Below are positions 21,644 to 32,648 of a DNA stretch of 64,000 bases, one piece after another. The notes beneath the pieces are model-generated. The model was not told the origin of the DNA and ran no database searches. It saw only the letters and a program-made list of their open reading frames with translations. How positions within the stretch are numbered: position 1 is the stretch's first letter; the number at the start of each line of letters is the position of its first letter. Source of the DNA: Chrysopilus asiliformis (Eukaryota; Arthropoda; Insecta; Diptera; Rhagionidae); contig OZ035961.1 in the NCBI GenBank assembly GCA_964034945.1, forward strand, positions 17,375,243-17,439,242. The letters are read 5' to 3'. A program made the position numbers and the translations under genes.

Positions 21644-23136
21644 CCCAAGGAGCATTTTTCGGTTGGGAAGTAGTCCTATGGCACACGAACCGACTGAAAG
21701 TCATGACTCACGACCGTCCTTATGACTGAAATTGTGGTACTGAAGAAGTGCTGGCGACCCAAATACGACTGAGTGGCGAATAGCCGCTACCGCCTGAAGA
21801 CGTCGAATATCCCGCGGTAGAATTTTGATAAGTCTGCCGAAACCCTACGTAAGTCGGTTGCAAGGACTCTTTTCACGACCGGGAGAGAAAAAATGAGCGA
21901 AGATGCCACACAACGACAAAAAATTCTCACCATAAAATGCTGACACAAATTAATTCACACTAATATTGGTTAAGCGAAAACATAAACATGAAGAGAAAAC
22001 AACTTAGAAATTAAATGACACGAGAAGACGATGATTTTTATAAAATATATGGAAAACACGCACTTTTAATATCGAATTTATGGAGCTTTTCTAGCTTAAA
22101 TTGACAAACCCTTGCAAATTTTTGACGAATATCATGAAGATGCTTCGTAAAATTTCACGAGCCCTGCAGAAAATCCTTTTTACACCATTTTTTGCACTAA
22201 ATAATTTTTTTCCCACGACAATATTTGAGTATTTTTTTACTCAAATAGTCTAAAAATGTCACTTAAATATCTTGAAAACACAATACTAGCCACTTAAACG
22301 TTTTTTCAGCACACATTCCGATTAAAATTTCGATTTTTATATAATTTCGTTTCAATTTATATTTTGCCTCCATTATTAGTTGCTTATGTCAAATAACTGG
22401 GTTGCCGTTTCTATATTTTGCTCGATTTAAAATACTTTCATAATTGTTTTTAGTTGCCTTTATTAAAAATGTATCAACTCGTTTGATATTTCATATAATA
22501 TGGACAAAATATTATGCAGCGCGTGATTCTAGTAGAAGTTCTAATGAAAACGATAATAAAAGTCGAAGTCCTAAATATTTTTTCTGAATTTTATTTAGAA
22601 AAGTTTATTAACGAGAACACTGGTTAGAGGGAAAATGATAATTAACATTTTGACATTTCTCTTTTCCTCGATTTGGGAATTTGAGCCGTTTGTAGGGCCC
22701 ATACAGCATTTAATTAAATTTTATTCATATAAATGTCAAAGTTGGAAAGAGAGAAAATGTTTTCAGTGAGCGGTACGACTTTTCAGGTCCCCAGAATGGT
22801 TTTTAGGACCACCTCACGACCATAATAATTTACCGGGTCGGTATCAAGTTCCATCAGCGGTTGTAACGTGGTTTTAAAGACCTTTGTTACGACCGTCGTA
22901 AGGTTGACCCATAATTACGTACGGAGGTTGGATTGACGACCTCCTGGCAGTCCGATGGTTGCGTAATAAGTCGTTAGGCCTACGAAATAATGCAAATTAC
23001 GACTACGCAACAACCAGTTGTTTTGTAGTCCACCAGACAGTTTTACGACCGGAGAGAGTCTTTGCAACTGAAAAGTAATATTGACGACGTCTTCAAGCGG
23101 TCGTGAAAATTTTCTTAGGACTTTGTGCTCCTTGGG
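21644..23136. mobile_element. Possible DNA transposon remnant with short inverted ends
   Basis: The 11-mer CCCAAGGAGCA (21644-21654) recurs inverted as TGCTCCTTGGG (23126-23136). The sequence next to each end (21660-21900 and 22760-23100) is GC-richer than the background and dense in CACGACC / ACGACCG motifs, as in subterminal repeats. No transposase was seen in the AT-rich centre. The short ends and uncertain target duplication make this tentative. Confidence 0.4.
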
Positions 23137-23216
23137 TTGTAAGGCTAAGGGTAGGTCCTGAAAGGATAACGTGATTATTCTTTTCCTTACATTTTCCGAA
23201 AAACATCTCTTCAGTG

Positions 23217-23480
23217 CACTCAGAAAAATGTCCAGGTCAACTTTTTGTCAGGTTAACTCTGACCTTACAGAGGCGTCTGTAAGCCAGCTAGCGGTCAGAG
23301 TTAACCTATCTAAGGTCAACTCGTGCAGCTCTCAATGCCCTACTTCACCTGCTGGTGGCTTAATTTCAGAATTTCTCCGACAACTCAGTTTTACTTGCCC
23401 ACATGCAGGCGAACGCGCGCCTGCCCGAGGCCAATTACGCCGTATGTAGGTCGTCGAGTTAGCCTCCATTTTTCTGAGTG
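23217..23480 (-). mobile_element. CACTCAGAAAAATG MITE, copy 2
   Basis: 264 bases, inverted relative to the copies at 18837 and 60797, with the same 14-base ends and TG on both sides (23215-23216, 23481-23482). It has a small internal deletion next to GAATTTCTCCGAC. Confidence 0.88.
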
Positions 23481-23482
23481 TG

Positions 23483-24943
23483 GTTTTTGGGGTCGCTGAA
23501 TCCGATTCTGGAATTAAAAGTCTGTAAGGATATCTCAAAGGCGAAGCTATATATTCGAAGACTAAAAACTATATATAGGTAAGCGTGGTGAAAGACAAAC
23601 GTCATTCTGTATTTTAACTAATACTAATTAAACACCAAATAACTCAAAAAGATGGAAAAAAATTAAAAAAAAAAACTTTTATATAGAAAAAATGCACTAA
23701 AAAGGAAAACAAATTTTTTTTTGGTGCTGTGTATCCGAAATAAAAGCGATATAAAGCATAAAAAATAAAATAAATATTTATTTCGCTTTTATTTCTGATA
23801 CACAACACCCAAAAAAATGTTATTTTTACTTTTAAGTGCATTTTTAACTCGATAACTCAAGCGTCCTTGTTTTCACATTTTTGCCGGGAAAATTCGCAGT
23901 CGATGTTTTACAGGTCGCTAATCAAGAGTCTGATGTTTGAATTTTCCAATCCCAAACTAACTTAGTTAACCTTTTTCCCATCATTCTGGAACAAATTGTC
24001 ATTAAGTGCCTTTTGAAAACTATAATTTTTTTATGTGTTTTAGGAACTAAAAAATATTTCAGAGGAGAAATACCTCTTGAAAAGGCAAACTGTATTATTT
24101 TTCGGTTACACTTTTTTGAGTAATCAAAAATTCTGTTAAAAAAAATGAAAAAATCGTTACACAAATTGTTACCAAAATTGAAATCATATGAAAATGAAAC
24201 ACAAGCTGATGTAGTTATAATAAATGTTCACTAGAAATAAAGATAAAATATCAAAGAGTCAAACGAAGAAGCACTCTCCACATACATTGTTATGATGTAA
24301 CAATAGGGATGGAAAAAATTTATTGCCTTTTCTTTACCCTTTTCTGTCAATTGTTTGGTGCTACGACCTCTGAACCAACAAATAGTGAGTAAAATATAAA
24401 ATATATACGAGGTGGATTGTTATCTCTTTTGTTGTATTTTGCGGAAAATTTACAGTAATGCGGATTTTCCGAGATTAATTTATTGAAACATGTGAATGTA
24501 TATATCACTCGTTCAGATATTCACAAGATTCAGTAAAGATGCTGTCGAGGATTTTCCTGAGTGTAAGGCGTAACCAACTCTTGAGCGGGTGATTTATTTC
24601 GTCTGCCTTTTTTTTGCGTTTGACATCCTGAATAGAGACAAGAATTTTTAATATTCGTAAAATACAAAATGCCATGAATTGGTGTTATTTATGGCAAGGT
24701 ATTGGTTGATTTAGAATTTATAAGGAATTCCTTAATATACGACCGACAGTAATTAATTTTTTGTGAATGAAGAATTTGTTACCTGCAAATGTCAATAGAA
24801 TTTAAAAAAAAAATCATGGTTTGATTTTATGTTATATTTTTTAAAACAACATTTTAACAAATAAAATAAATATTAGAACTTAATAAATCTATACAAGTCT
24901 TTCGTTAGGATTTTGTTTAATGTAATATAGATATAATGTCTCA
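23483..24943. other. Intergenic, 3' side of the cecropin array
   Basis: AT-rich; no gene seen. Bases 23690-23850 contain an imperfect palindrome of AAATAAAAGCGATATAAAGC and GCTTTTATTTCTGATACAC with TTTTTTTTGG flanks. Confidence 0.45.
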
Positions 24944-25229
24944 CTATCCCTTAACTGTAGCGATGACACCCGCAACACCTTGAGCAACTGGAAGAACCTT
25001 TATGGTAGCATCACGAACTCTTTGGCCAGCTTTTTCCTGCAATATAAAAATAAAATATTTGGGTTAAACAAAGTCTCAAAAATTTTGTTTTTTTATTCAA
25101 ATAAAATTACTTTGAAATTTCATAACTCACAATTTTCTTTCCAATTTTCTTCAGCCAGCCAGCTTCACTTTGTCCGGCAAAGACAGCGAGAACGACGACA
25201 AACAAAAAGAAAATCTTTGAAAAATTCAT
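24944..25229 (-). CDS. Cecropin, two exons
   Basis: Secreted antibacterial peptide that forms amphipathic helices and disrupts bacterial membranes. Exon 1 is 25131-25229 (33 codons), the intron is 25037-25130 (GTGAGT...GCAG, 94 bases, phase 0) and exon 2 is 24944-25036. The precursor has 63 residues. The signal region [20 protein letters not shown] ends SEA before Gly24; the mature peptide starts [10 protein letters not shown], and exon 2 starts [20 protein letters not shown] and ends VKG. Trp2, the Lys-rich N-terminal helix, the GQRVRD motif, the Gly/Pro hinge and a final Gly suited to amidation are all classic. Mature net charge is about +7. It is one of four classical cecropins in tandem on this strand, with a kB site and TATA box upstream. 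The terminal exon extends to a TAG at 24944. Confidence 0.96.
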
Positions 25230-25347
25230 TTTAAAATGTTTTAATTTCTTTATTTGTAATTTGTTCTTGAGATATTGTAAAGATTCTAAGATCTTCAGTT
25301 CAGGTTCAGTGTAGATATGGAACTGATGATTAGGCACCTTGCAAGCT

Positions 25348-25423
25348 CTTTTATATCCACATTTCAATTATGACTTGTAAATGAAAAATGTGTGTATAAC
25401 GTTTATGGCTCCAAAAAATCCCC
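25348..25423 (-). promoter_or_regulatory. Cecropin promoter with NF-kB-like site (25.2 kb gene)
   Basis: On the minus strand, TATAAAAG lies at 25348-25355 and GGGGATTTTT at 25414-25423, about 59 bases upstream of TATA. The 10-mer fits the insect Rel/Relish kB consensus GGGRNYYYYY, so induction by Toll/IMD signalling is expected. Confidence 0.8.
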
Positions 25424-26088
25424 GACTTATATCAATTGATCGAAATGAAAACTCATATACAAAAAACACCTCATCTTGAGAGAACTTTGCATATCTTGAG
25501 GCATTCTTAGAAAGACATTGTGGGATTTTTTTCTTTTATTTCAGTAAGACATTCTGGATAATTAAAAACTAAGCGTTGAATATTTTTTCTGGCTTAGTAG
25601 GTGGGGATTAATTTTTCTTAAAGATATTATTCTTTGAAATTAAATGGGCAACGTTACTGTAATAAAGTTGTTAATATCGATAGTACTAAATATGTTCATA
25701 TTTGGAAACAAATCGATATTTTGATACTACATTTAGGGTTTTTAGTGCCAAATATATTTTGCCACAAGCTATCTTGTGGGTGAAACCACTTTCACCCTTC
25801 GACAACCACAGAGACAAAACTTCCATAGACAACAGCTTCTGTATTTTCAACTTATCCAAAATAAATTTCTTTGCATGTTTTGCCCTTCTGGTCGTCAAAG
25901 TCGTGAAAACCTTCAGTTAATTCGAAAAATTTGTTGAAAAAATATTTTTTTTTTCAATTTTCTATTCATGTAAAACGAAAAACAAATTGTTTCATGCATT
26001 TTATTTATTAATATTTTTACGCGATCGTGGCACTAATTATAAACGTATAGTCATAATCGAATATCCTCTATTTTAGCATTTTTATCGT
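25424..26088. other. Spacer between cecropins
   Basis: No gene seen; the overlapping open frames at 25686-25920 lack features. AT-rich. Confidence 0.45.
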
Positions 26089-26453
26089 TTATCCTTTAAA
26101 AGCACCGACAACACCAGCAACTCCTTGGGCAACCGGAAGGGCTGAAATTGCCGCGTCACGAACTCTTTGTCCAGCTTTTTCCTGGAAAATTTAAAATTAT
26201 TTAGAAAAACAAGTAGTCCTCCCACAAACCGACACTCCCACAATGCCATTTCGTACAATGCGATATTTTCTAGAAATCTAAATCTCCCATCGCAGGAGTT
26301 CACCTGTACGGAAATATGGAAAAATCGGTTTTTTTTGAAAATCTTGAAACTTACAACTTTCTTTCCAACTTTCTTAATCCAACTAGCTTCGCTTTGACCC
26401 ATGAAAACAGCCAAAACGACTACAAACAAAAAGATAACTTTTGAGAAATTCAT
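26089..26453 (-). CDS. Cecropin, two exons
   Basis: Exon 1 is 26355-26453 (33 codons), the intron is 26182-26354 (GTAAGT...CCAG, 173 bases, the longest of the seven) and exon 2 is 26089-26181. The 63-residue precursor has signal [20 protein letters not shown], then SEA, and the mature chain starts SWIKKVGKKV, so the usual Gly before Trp is Ser. Exon 2 begins [20 protein letters not shown] and ends FKG, giving a C-terminal Gly for amidation. Membrane-lytic antibacterial role as for other cecropins. The long open frame 26082-26453 reads through the intron in another frame and is not the protein. Its upstream kB position has decayed (see promoter entry). Confidence 0.95.
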
Positions 26454-26564
26454 TTTTGAAATTTCAATATTTTGATAAATTCAGTTTTTGTTAAATTTGT
26501 ATGGAACTGCACTATTTTAGTTCAGGATTTAGAATTCACTGATGATCCGATAATTGACTGGAGT

Positions 26565-26660
26565 CTTTTTATATGAGAATTTACCTCTGAATCGAAAACC
26601 ATGAACAGGTATTTTTATAAAATACACTTGTGTACACCTTTGAATGCTATAAAAATCATT
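26565..26660 (-). promoter_or_regulatory. Cecropin promoter with eroded kB site (26.4 kb gene)
   Basis: TATAAAAAG at 26565-26573 on the minus strand. The flanks align with the 29.4 kb cecropin promoter (TGTACACCTTTGA against TGTACACTTTTAC, then TTAGATAT). At the place of that gene's AAAAATCCCC this one has AAAAATCATT (26651-26660), so the GGGG core of the kB site is gone. Confidence 0.7.
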
Positions 26661-26679
26661 TAATTAGCAATTAGATATA

Positions 26680-27463
26680 CACTCTAGAAAATTTTATTGT
26701 AATTTTACCCCTATTATCGTAGGAAACCATTTTCCTACGATAATAGGGGTAAAATTACACCGAGTCGTAATGGCTTAAAAGCTATGCATTTTTACTCATT
26801 TTGTGGCGTACAAAAGCCTCTTTTACGGGGGAACTTTAAGCTAAATAAGAAGTAAAAGTACAATACGGGCGTAATTTTACGACATGGATGTTTAAAATTA
26901 CCACATTTTTGTTGTAATTTTCCTCCTATTTGGTAGCAAAACCGCGTCTTAAAGGTGTAATTTTACGACATTTTTTGTTTAAAATTACACCGAAAATGGT
27001 ATTAGAATTTCTCGGGTTATACGGTCTGCAAAAACAAAAATATTATATTATTTTTGCGGATGTTTTCACATCCAAATTTTCCGGGCATGTCTGCAATGTG
27101 GTAGGCGCCACACAGGATTTTGGTAGAGTAAAACTCGATTCGAGTATTTATACTCCGATGCCACAAACCTTATGCGAATTATAAGGTTAAGGTTAAATTG
27201 TCCGTACAATAATGCAAAAATACCCTGCGAGCGTGTTTTCACACCAAAATGAGAGTAAAAATACGAATATTGGTCGAAATTTTACGCAAGGTTTAAAATT
27301 ACCCTATTTTTAGTGTAAGATTAATGTTTTTTGGGTGAGTTTACAACTTAAATGGTGTGCGAGCTAAATTCTGATTTTTTTTCGAAATTTTACGACGTTT
27401 TTGCAAATTTACCCCTTTTTTACCCCATTTTTCGGTTTAAATTCAAATTCATTTTCTACAGTG
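26680..27463. mobile_element. 784-bp MITE with TA duplication and central hairpins
   Basis: The ends CACTCTAGAAAAT and ATTTTCTACAGTG are 13-base inverted repeats with one mismatch, flanked by TA (26678-26679, 27464-27465). Inside, 26699-26726 and 26731-26758 are a perfect 28-base inverted repeat around CCAT. The motif GTAATTTTAC/GTAAAATTAC recurs many times across the element. No transposase. It is inserted just upstream of the 26.4 kb cecropin promoter. Confidence 0.75.
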
Positions 27464-27465
27464 TA

Positions 27466-28242
27466 CATAAACCTAGAAAAATATGAAAGCAACACATTTT
27501 CAATTGCAAATAATTGCAGTTAATTGCATAATCCGGAATTTTAGCAAGTGGAAAATTTTGAGATGTCGGTTTTTGCTATTTCTACATCGCAACAAAACCT
27601 GATAAATGTTCATTGGTTGGCAAATTCAATGAAATTGTAGATGCGGACAGAGAACAAAAATGTTTCATAAAACCTCAGAGAATAGAGAAAATGCATTTTT
27701 TTACATCTTTCATAAAAACTTTAACCTTCAATAACGAATTTATCAGGAAAATAAAAATTTGGGTACTCAACCCTTTACTCTCATTTGTTTCATAAAAACT
27801 AATAAAAAACTGTGTAAATGGAACGAACTTAAAATGTAAGTGGTTTAGTACAAAAACAGCCTTTACACATCAAATTGATTATTATTCAAGGTCCAATTCA
27901 ATTATTTTGAAGACCGAATGCAACTTTTTTAAAATCCAAGACTTTAATGGAAATGCCGAAAATTAGCATGACGTATTTTATGGACAGCCCCTTAACAATT
28001 TCAAACATATTCCAACATTCTCTGAAATTAATACCGCTTTCATAAAAATTAAAATTTGTCACAATAAAAAATTTTATAGATAAATTTTTTTGCAAAAACC
28101 ATCACCACAACCCCCCCCCCCCCACCGTCTCCTTCCCCACCATCCCCTCCTTATACTAGAGCCCATCGGCGTTTTAGGGACTCCAAAGAAATATAAACAT
28201 GTAAACATATTTGCAAGCTATTCGGGAACTACAACAGAAAAA
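27466..28242. other. Intergenic, no gene recognised
   Basis: AT-rich; includes a run of 13-14 C at about 28110-28123. Open frames at 27613-27795 and 27898-28095 have no features. Confidence 0.45.
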
Positions 28243-28578
28243 TCATACTAATATATAAAAATGAGTTGGTGTCTGTCTGTCTGTCTGTCTGTTCCTCTTT
28301 CACGCAAAAACGGCTGAACCGATTGACTTGAAATTTGGCATGAGTGTCTGTGGTAGTTCTGGTTCCAACATAGGCATAGGGAAAAGTAGCGCGAGTGGTG
28401 GGGGGAGTAAGGGGAGGGGGTAAAGTTATTTCGAAACTTAGTTTTTGCGCTATCTTACTCTTTCGCGGGGAAACTACCGAGCCGATTGGCCTGACGTTTA
28501 GCTCTAACATAGACATTCAAAAAAAAAAAAAAAAAATTTGAAAAAACTTAACCCGGCAAAGACGGGTATGCAAGCTAG
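28243..28578 (+). mobile_element. Helitron-like non-autonomous element
   Basis: Begins TCATACTAATATATAAAAA after an A and ends with hairpin CCCGGCAAAGACGGG, ATGCAAG and CTAG before a T, the same ends as the element at 15267-15763. An internal CTGT microsatellite (about 28268-28291) and a run of A near 28519 are present. No coding capacity. Confidence 0.8.
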
Positions 28579-28579
28579 T

Positions 28580-29187
28580 GCTAAATACAATGCACTGTGT
28601 AGCACTTATGATACATCCATGTTTTGTCGTTATCATATTTACCCCGTTCAGGTTTTAGCTAAATTTTCAGTAAGAAACCTTCTTTGACACTATTAACACA
28701 ATAAAAAAAGATAGTCGCAATGAAAAAATTTGCTAACTTTGTATATCAAAAATTATGATTTTTTTCCGAATTTAGAAGGATGTTTTCCCTCAGAAAACTA
28801 TAGTTTTCAGCCAAATATAAAAAGTCGTGCGTTGAAGGGTTAAGCCGTGCAACACGCGATAAAATTTTATTCGAAATTTTTTTAGTGTTACAATTTAAAA
28901 AATTTCATGCAGCAATGAAAGTCGATTTAATCAGTGGTACAACTTTGGTACCACCGTACAGAATTTGTTACGGAAAAAGTGGTACATCTCGTGTACTCCC
29001 AAGTAAGGGTTAATCATAGCAGAGTTTTATGCAATACTAAAAATATTTGTGAGCAAAAAAATTGGTTTTAATTTTGAGATACTTTTATTTTAATATTACA
29101 TTATTTTTTATTTATAACTACATTCACATTATCTATATTTGAATATATAATTTTAAAAACCAAAAAAAATGTCTTCTATGTATGAAT
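28580..29187. other. Intergenic, no gene recognised
   Basis: AT-rich; nothing recognised. Confidence 0.45.
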
Positions 29188-29475
29188 TTATCCAACAACA
29201 GCAGCAACACCAGCAACGCCTTGAGCAACTGGAAGAACCTTTATGGTAGCATCACGAACTCTTTGTCCAGCTTTCTCCTAGGAAATTTAAAAATAAAACA
29301 TTTTATTATTCATTACTGGTAAGTACAGTAAAAGTTCACAAAATCTTATCTGTGATTTGAAACTTTTATCACTTACAACTTTCTTCCCAATTTTCTTAAG
29401 CCAGCCAGCTTCACTTTGTCCCATGAAAACAGCAAGGATGACGACAAACAAGAAGAAAACCTTTGAGAAATTCAT
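29188..29475 (-). CDS. Cecropin, two exons
   Basis: Exon 1 is 29377-29475 (33 codons), the intron is 29278-29376 (GTAAGT...CTAG, 99 bases, phase 0) and exon 2 is 29188-29277. The 62-residue precursor has signal [20 protein letters not shown], then SEA; the mature peptide starts [10 protein letters not shown], and exon 2 reads [20 protein letters not shown] and ends AVVG with a terminal Gly suited to amidation. All cecropin signatures are present (Trp2, basic first helix, GQRVRD, hydrophobic second helix). Most of exon 2 matches the 25.2 kb gene residue for residue, showing recent duplication or conversion. The promoter carries TATA and a perfect kB site. Confidence 0.96.
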
Positions 29476-29585
29476 TTTGAAATTTCAATTTTGAAAAAAT
29501 TCAGTTTTTGTGAAATTAATGGCTTGATCTGCACTATTTTAGTTCAGAGTTAAATGTCAACTGATGATCAAGTAATGCACTTAGG

Positions 29586-29673
29586 CTTTTTATACGAACG
29601 TATATTAACGGTGTGGTAAATAATTTTACACGAATTAAAGCTGTGTACACTTTTACTGGCCAAAAAAATCCCC
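29586..29673 (-). promoter_or_regulatory. Cecropin promoter with NF-kB-like site (29.4 kb gene)
   Basis: TATAAAAAG at 29586-29594 and GGGGATTTTT at 29664-29673, both on the minus strand, 70 bases apart. The kB site sits in a context (TAGTAGGGGATTTTTTTGG) alignable with the 25.2 kb gene. Confidence 0.8.
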
Positions 29674-31490
29674 TACTAATTAGATATCTAGAAAAGTATG
29701 AAATAAATACATTTTCCAATTACTAGTAATTGAAATATGAATTGCATATGCTAGGGCTTCACAAGAAAATTTTACTACTTTTCACACTTTTGCTATTTTT
29801 TATATTCTTATTTGATAAAACCACACGAGTATATTAAATTACACAATTTTTTTTATGGCGCAATTAAAAACACTTTTGAATTTTGAAGCATTTTCGGAAC
29901 TTTTTGAAGTTATTCATTTTTATTATAAAACACCTTTATAAATTAATTGAAACTCGCAATTTCCATACGGAATTAAATGAATATTCCTATCACTTCTTGC
30001 ATATTGCACAAATATTTGCTCATAACAAAAAAAAACGTTGTCGTTGATTTTTATCATATATCGATGTTTACTTAAATATTTTGTCGTCTACTTAATCGTA
30101 ATTATGACGTTAATTTGAATTATCGGCATTTGAACAGCTGTTTCACTGTTTAACCGAAATGATCTTTCCTATTGTTAAATATCAGGGATTTTTTAAGCTG
30201 TTGTTAGAGTAATATGTGTGAACGTGTTTTGTATCACGTTGTCTAAACATTTTTCAACAATTTTATGGCTCAGTTAAGAAATTCTAAAGAATCTTTCGAT
30301 AAACTTAAAAAATAAACGTAATACAGTTCGTAACTGAGCCAGCAAAATCGTGTACCTGAATATGGAATACTGTTTTAAATACAATAACAGCTAAACCATA
30401 GTCTGCCTTAATTTTTTTTAATTTTCCTCAATGGATTTGCTTATTATTGACGACCATTTAAATACCTTTCATCTACGTACAGTACACCCAACCAATTAGA
30501 ATGAGTAATGAATGGTAGATCCATAATTTATAATCATAATTCTTTCACTTGTAAGTTTCCCAAGTGAATGAATGACCACCAAATGAACCGTAGATGTGAG
30601 TAATTCCTTTGTTTACATTCACAGGTGATCCCCAATAGTATTTTTTTGCCCTTTTTATATCCTATATGGTAAACCGTAAATGGGCTATATTAGGTTTGCC
30701 CTACCATCGTCACGTTGCGTCGGACAAAAAAAAAAGAATTACACCAGCGTGTTATAGAAAATCGACTTGATTTTTGCATGTCCGTCTGTCTGTCTGCCTG
30801 TCTGACTGTCTGACTGTCTGACTGTCTGACTGTCTGACTGTCTGACTGTCTGACTGTCTGTCTGTCCATTAACACGATAACTTGACAACGAATTAAGCTA
30901 GAGTGTTGAAATTTGGCACTGCTGTTTTTTTTTTTTTTTTCGAAAAACGGAAGGTCAAGTTCCTAAACGAACAAATGCGTACTAGTCCTTACCCCTCCCC
31001 CATACTAATGGAACAGTTTTTACGATTTTCTCGAAAATGCGACCAAATAAGGCGGAGAGATCGTCGATTTTTCTGTAACTTCAAAATTTTTGAAAAAAAT
31101 GAACGCCAATCATTTCGGAAATCATTTTGGCGGATCGGGCGGAAACCACTACCCAACATACAATATTTTTAACTGTTTCAGAACTGAACTATTTTTGGTT
31201 TTTGTCATATGTTTTCAAAAATCGTAACTTTTCCAAAAATTAAGTAAAAGTAATTTATTTCTGGTCTGTTTAGCAAGCTTACTATTGGATTAATAAACTT
31301 TTCAAAAGTCCAACGTTTAAAAATTTTAAGTCTAAAACTAATTAAAAAAACAAAATTTTAATTATCTATAAAACATTTATTATTTGATATCTTTAACTCA
31401 TAAAATAAATAATTAAGGTAATTTCTATACAATGCTATTAAAGCTTTTGTTTTCTTATATTAAAAATTCCGCTACATGTTTGTAAAATAT
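29674..31490. other. Intergenic with microsatellite and dispersed repeat
   Basis: No gene seen. It contains the CTGTCTGA array listed separately and, at about 30900-31170, a diverged copy of the dispersed repeat (GTTTTTACGATTTTCTCGAA, GTGTTGAAATTTGGC). Confidence 0.5.
30779..30867 (+). repeat. CTGT/CTGA minisatellite
   Basis: About seven copies of the 8-mer CTGTCTGA flanked by pure CTGT units. It sits at the head of a Helitron-like or dispersed repeat fragment, as do the CTGT runs in the 15.3 and 28.2 kb elements. Confidence 0.9.
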
Positions 31491-31741
31491 TTATCCAACG
31501 ACTGCAACCACCCCCGCAACCCCTTGGGCAATGGGAAGCACTTGTATTGTGGCATCTCTAACTCTTTTGCCAGCCTTTTCCTATAAAGTTTAAAAAAAAT
31601 TCAAATTTTCATATAGAATTTATTAAAGTCAATTTAACTCACAATTTTCTTTCCAATTTTCTTCAACCAACCTGCTTCACCTTGTCCAGCAAAGATAGCG
31701 AGAACGACAACAAACAATAAGAAAACCTTTGAGAAATTCAT
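31491..31741 (-). CDS. Cecropin, two exons
   Basis: Not visible as a long single open frame. Exon 1 is 31643-31741 (33 codons), the intron is 31581-31642 (GTGAGT...ATAG, 62 bases, the shortest) and exon 2 is 31491-31580. The 62-residue precursor has signal [20 protein letters not shown] ending GEA; the mature chain starts [10 protein letters not shown], exon 2 starts [20 protein letters not shown] and ends AVVG (amidation-type Gly). The usual Gln of GQRVRD is Lys here, adding positive charge. A secreted membrane-lytic antibacterial peptide by family. It is the most 5' of the four classical copies and has a good kB site and TATA box. Confidence 0.95.
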
Positions 31742-31841
31742 ATTGATATTTTTTTAGTATGAGATCTGTTTGAACGTTTGTAATGAATTGAATTGATCGA
31801 ATGATCGAGATAAATTGATGATAAACAGATCCCATCAATGG

Positions 31842-31923
31842 CTTTTATATCAATTCAGTTAAGATCTGCGATAAAAGAAAGCCAGCAAAAAGTGGATGCT
31901 GGATGAGGTTGAGAAAAATCCCC
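31842..31923 (-). promoter_or_regulatory. Cecropin promoter with NF-kB-like site (31.7 kb gene)
   Basis: TATAAAAG at 31842-31849 and GGGGATTTTT at 31914-31923 on the minus strand, 65 bases apart, the same layout as the 25.2 and 29.4 kb genes. Confidence 0.8.
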
Positions 31924-32645
31924 GATATAATGGCAAAATGTACCACGGTTTCTGAGAATATCGAATTCGGTTGCATATTAACAGGCTTAAAATTTGTGGT
32001 AGTTTTTACTAAATTAAATGGAATGTGTTTGAAACTTGATTTTTGGGTAGTTTTTACTTTCCTCTGTGTAACTATAAAATGAAAGTCTTTTAGTATTTTA
32101 ATACATTTTGATAGTGTATAATATTAGAAAATTTTTTTTAATTGAAAATAGCATGACAGACTAACTATAATCCGAAGCGGTTTCTGAATATATTTTCTTA
32201 GTAAAGAAAGGCATGTTTTAAACTATGCGCCAACTCGATGTGCCCTTTAGTTCTTACCCCTCGCCTGCTATCTTCTCAACCATTATAACAATTCAGATGC
32301 AGTTTTTGTCATTGATTAGGTCTTCCCTAAGAAAGTTTTTCACCCACTAATAGCGAACCCGAGCCCTTCTCTTGTTATGTCCTGACCCGTTAGAGCAATG
32401 TTGGCGCGATTTAACCATTGGATAGAACCAATCAACGTTCTAAGCCAAGCAAAGTTTTTGGCTATAAATATAACCTCACACCTTGTCTATATACAAAATT
32501 ACCATATATACGACTTTTAGCAGTAACAAATCGATGTTGAAACGATAATCTTAGATGGCACTAGACAAGTTCAACTTTCTAAAATTGTCTTAAAAACAAA
32601 ATTACAGTTACCCGTGTCGTAGGACTAATTCTAGTTTTTTTTTAA
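31924..32645. other. Intergenic, no gene recognised
   Basis: AT-rich; nothing recognised. Confidence 0.45.
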
Positions 32646-32648
32646 TTA

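Noticed and set aside
26082..26453. 123-codon open frame covering the 26.4 kb cecropin
   Set aside because: It reads into the intron and out of the cecropin frame; the spliced product matches its paralogues.
30779..30867. Regular 8-bp repeats that could suggest a CRISPR-like array
   Set aside because: There are no spacers; it is a simple CTGTCTGA minisatellite in a eukaryotic genome.
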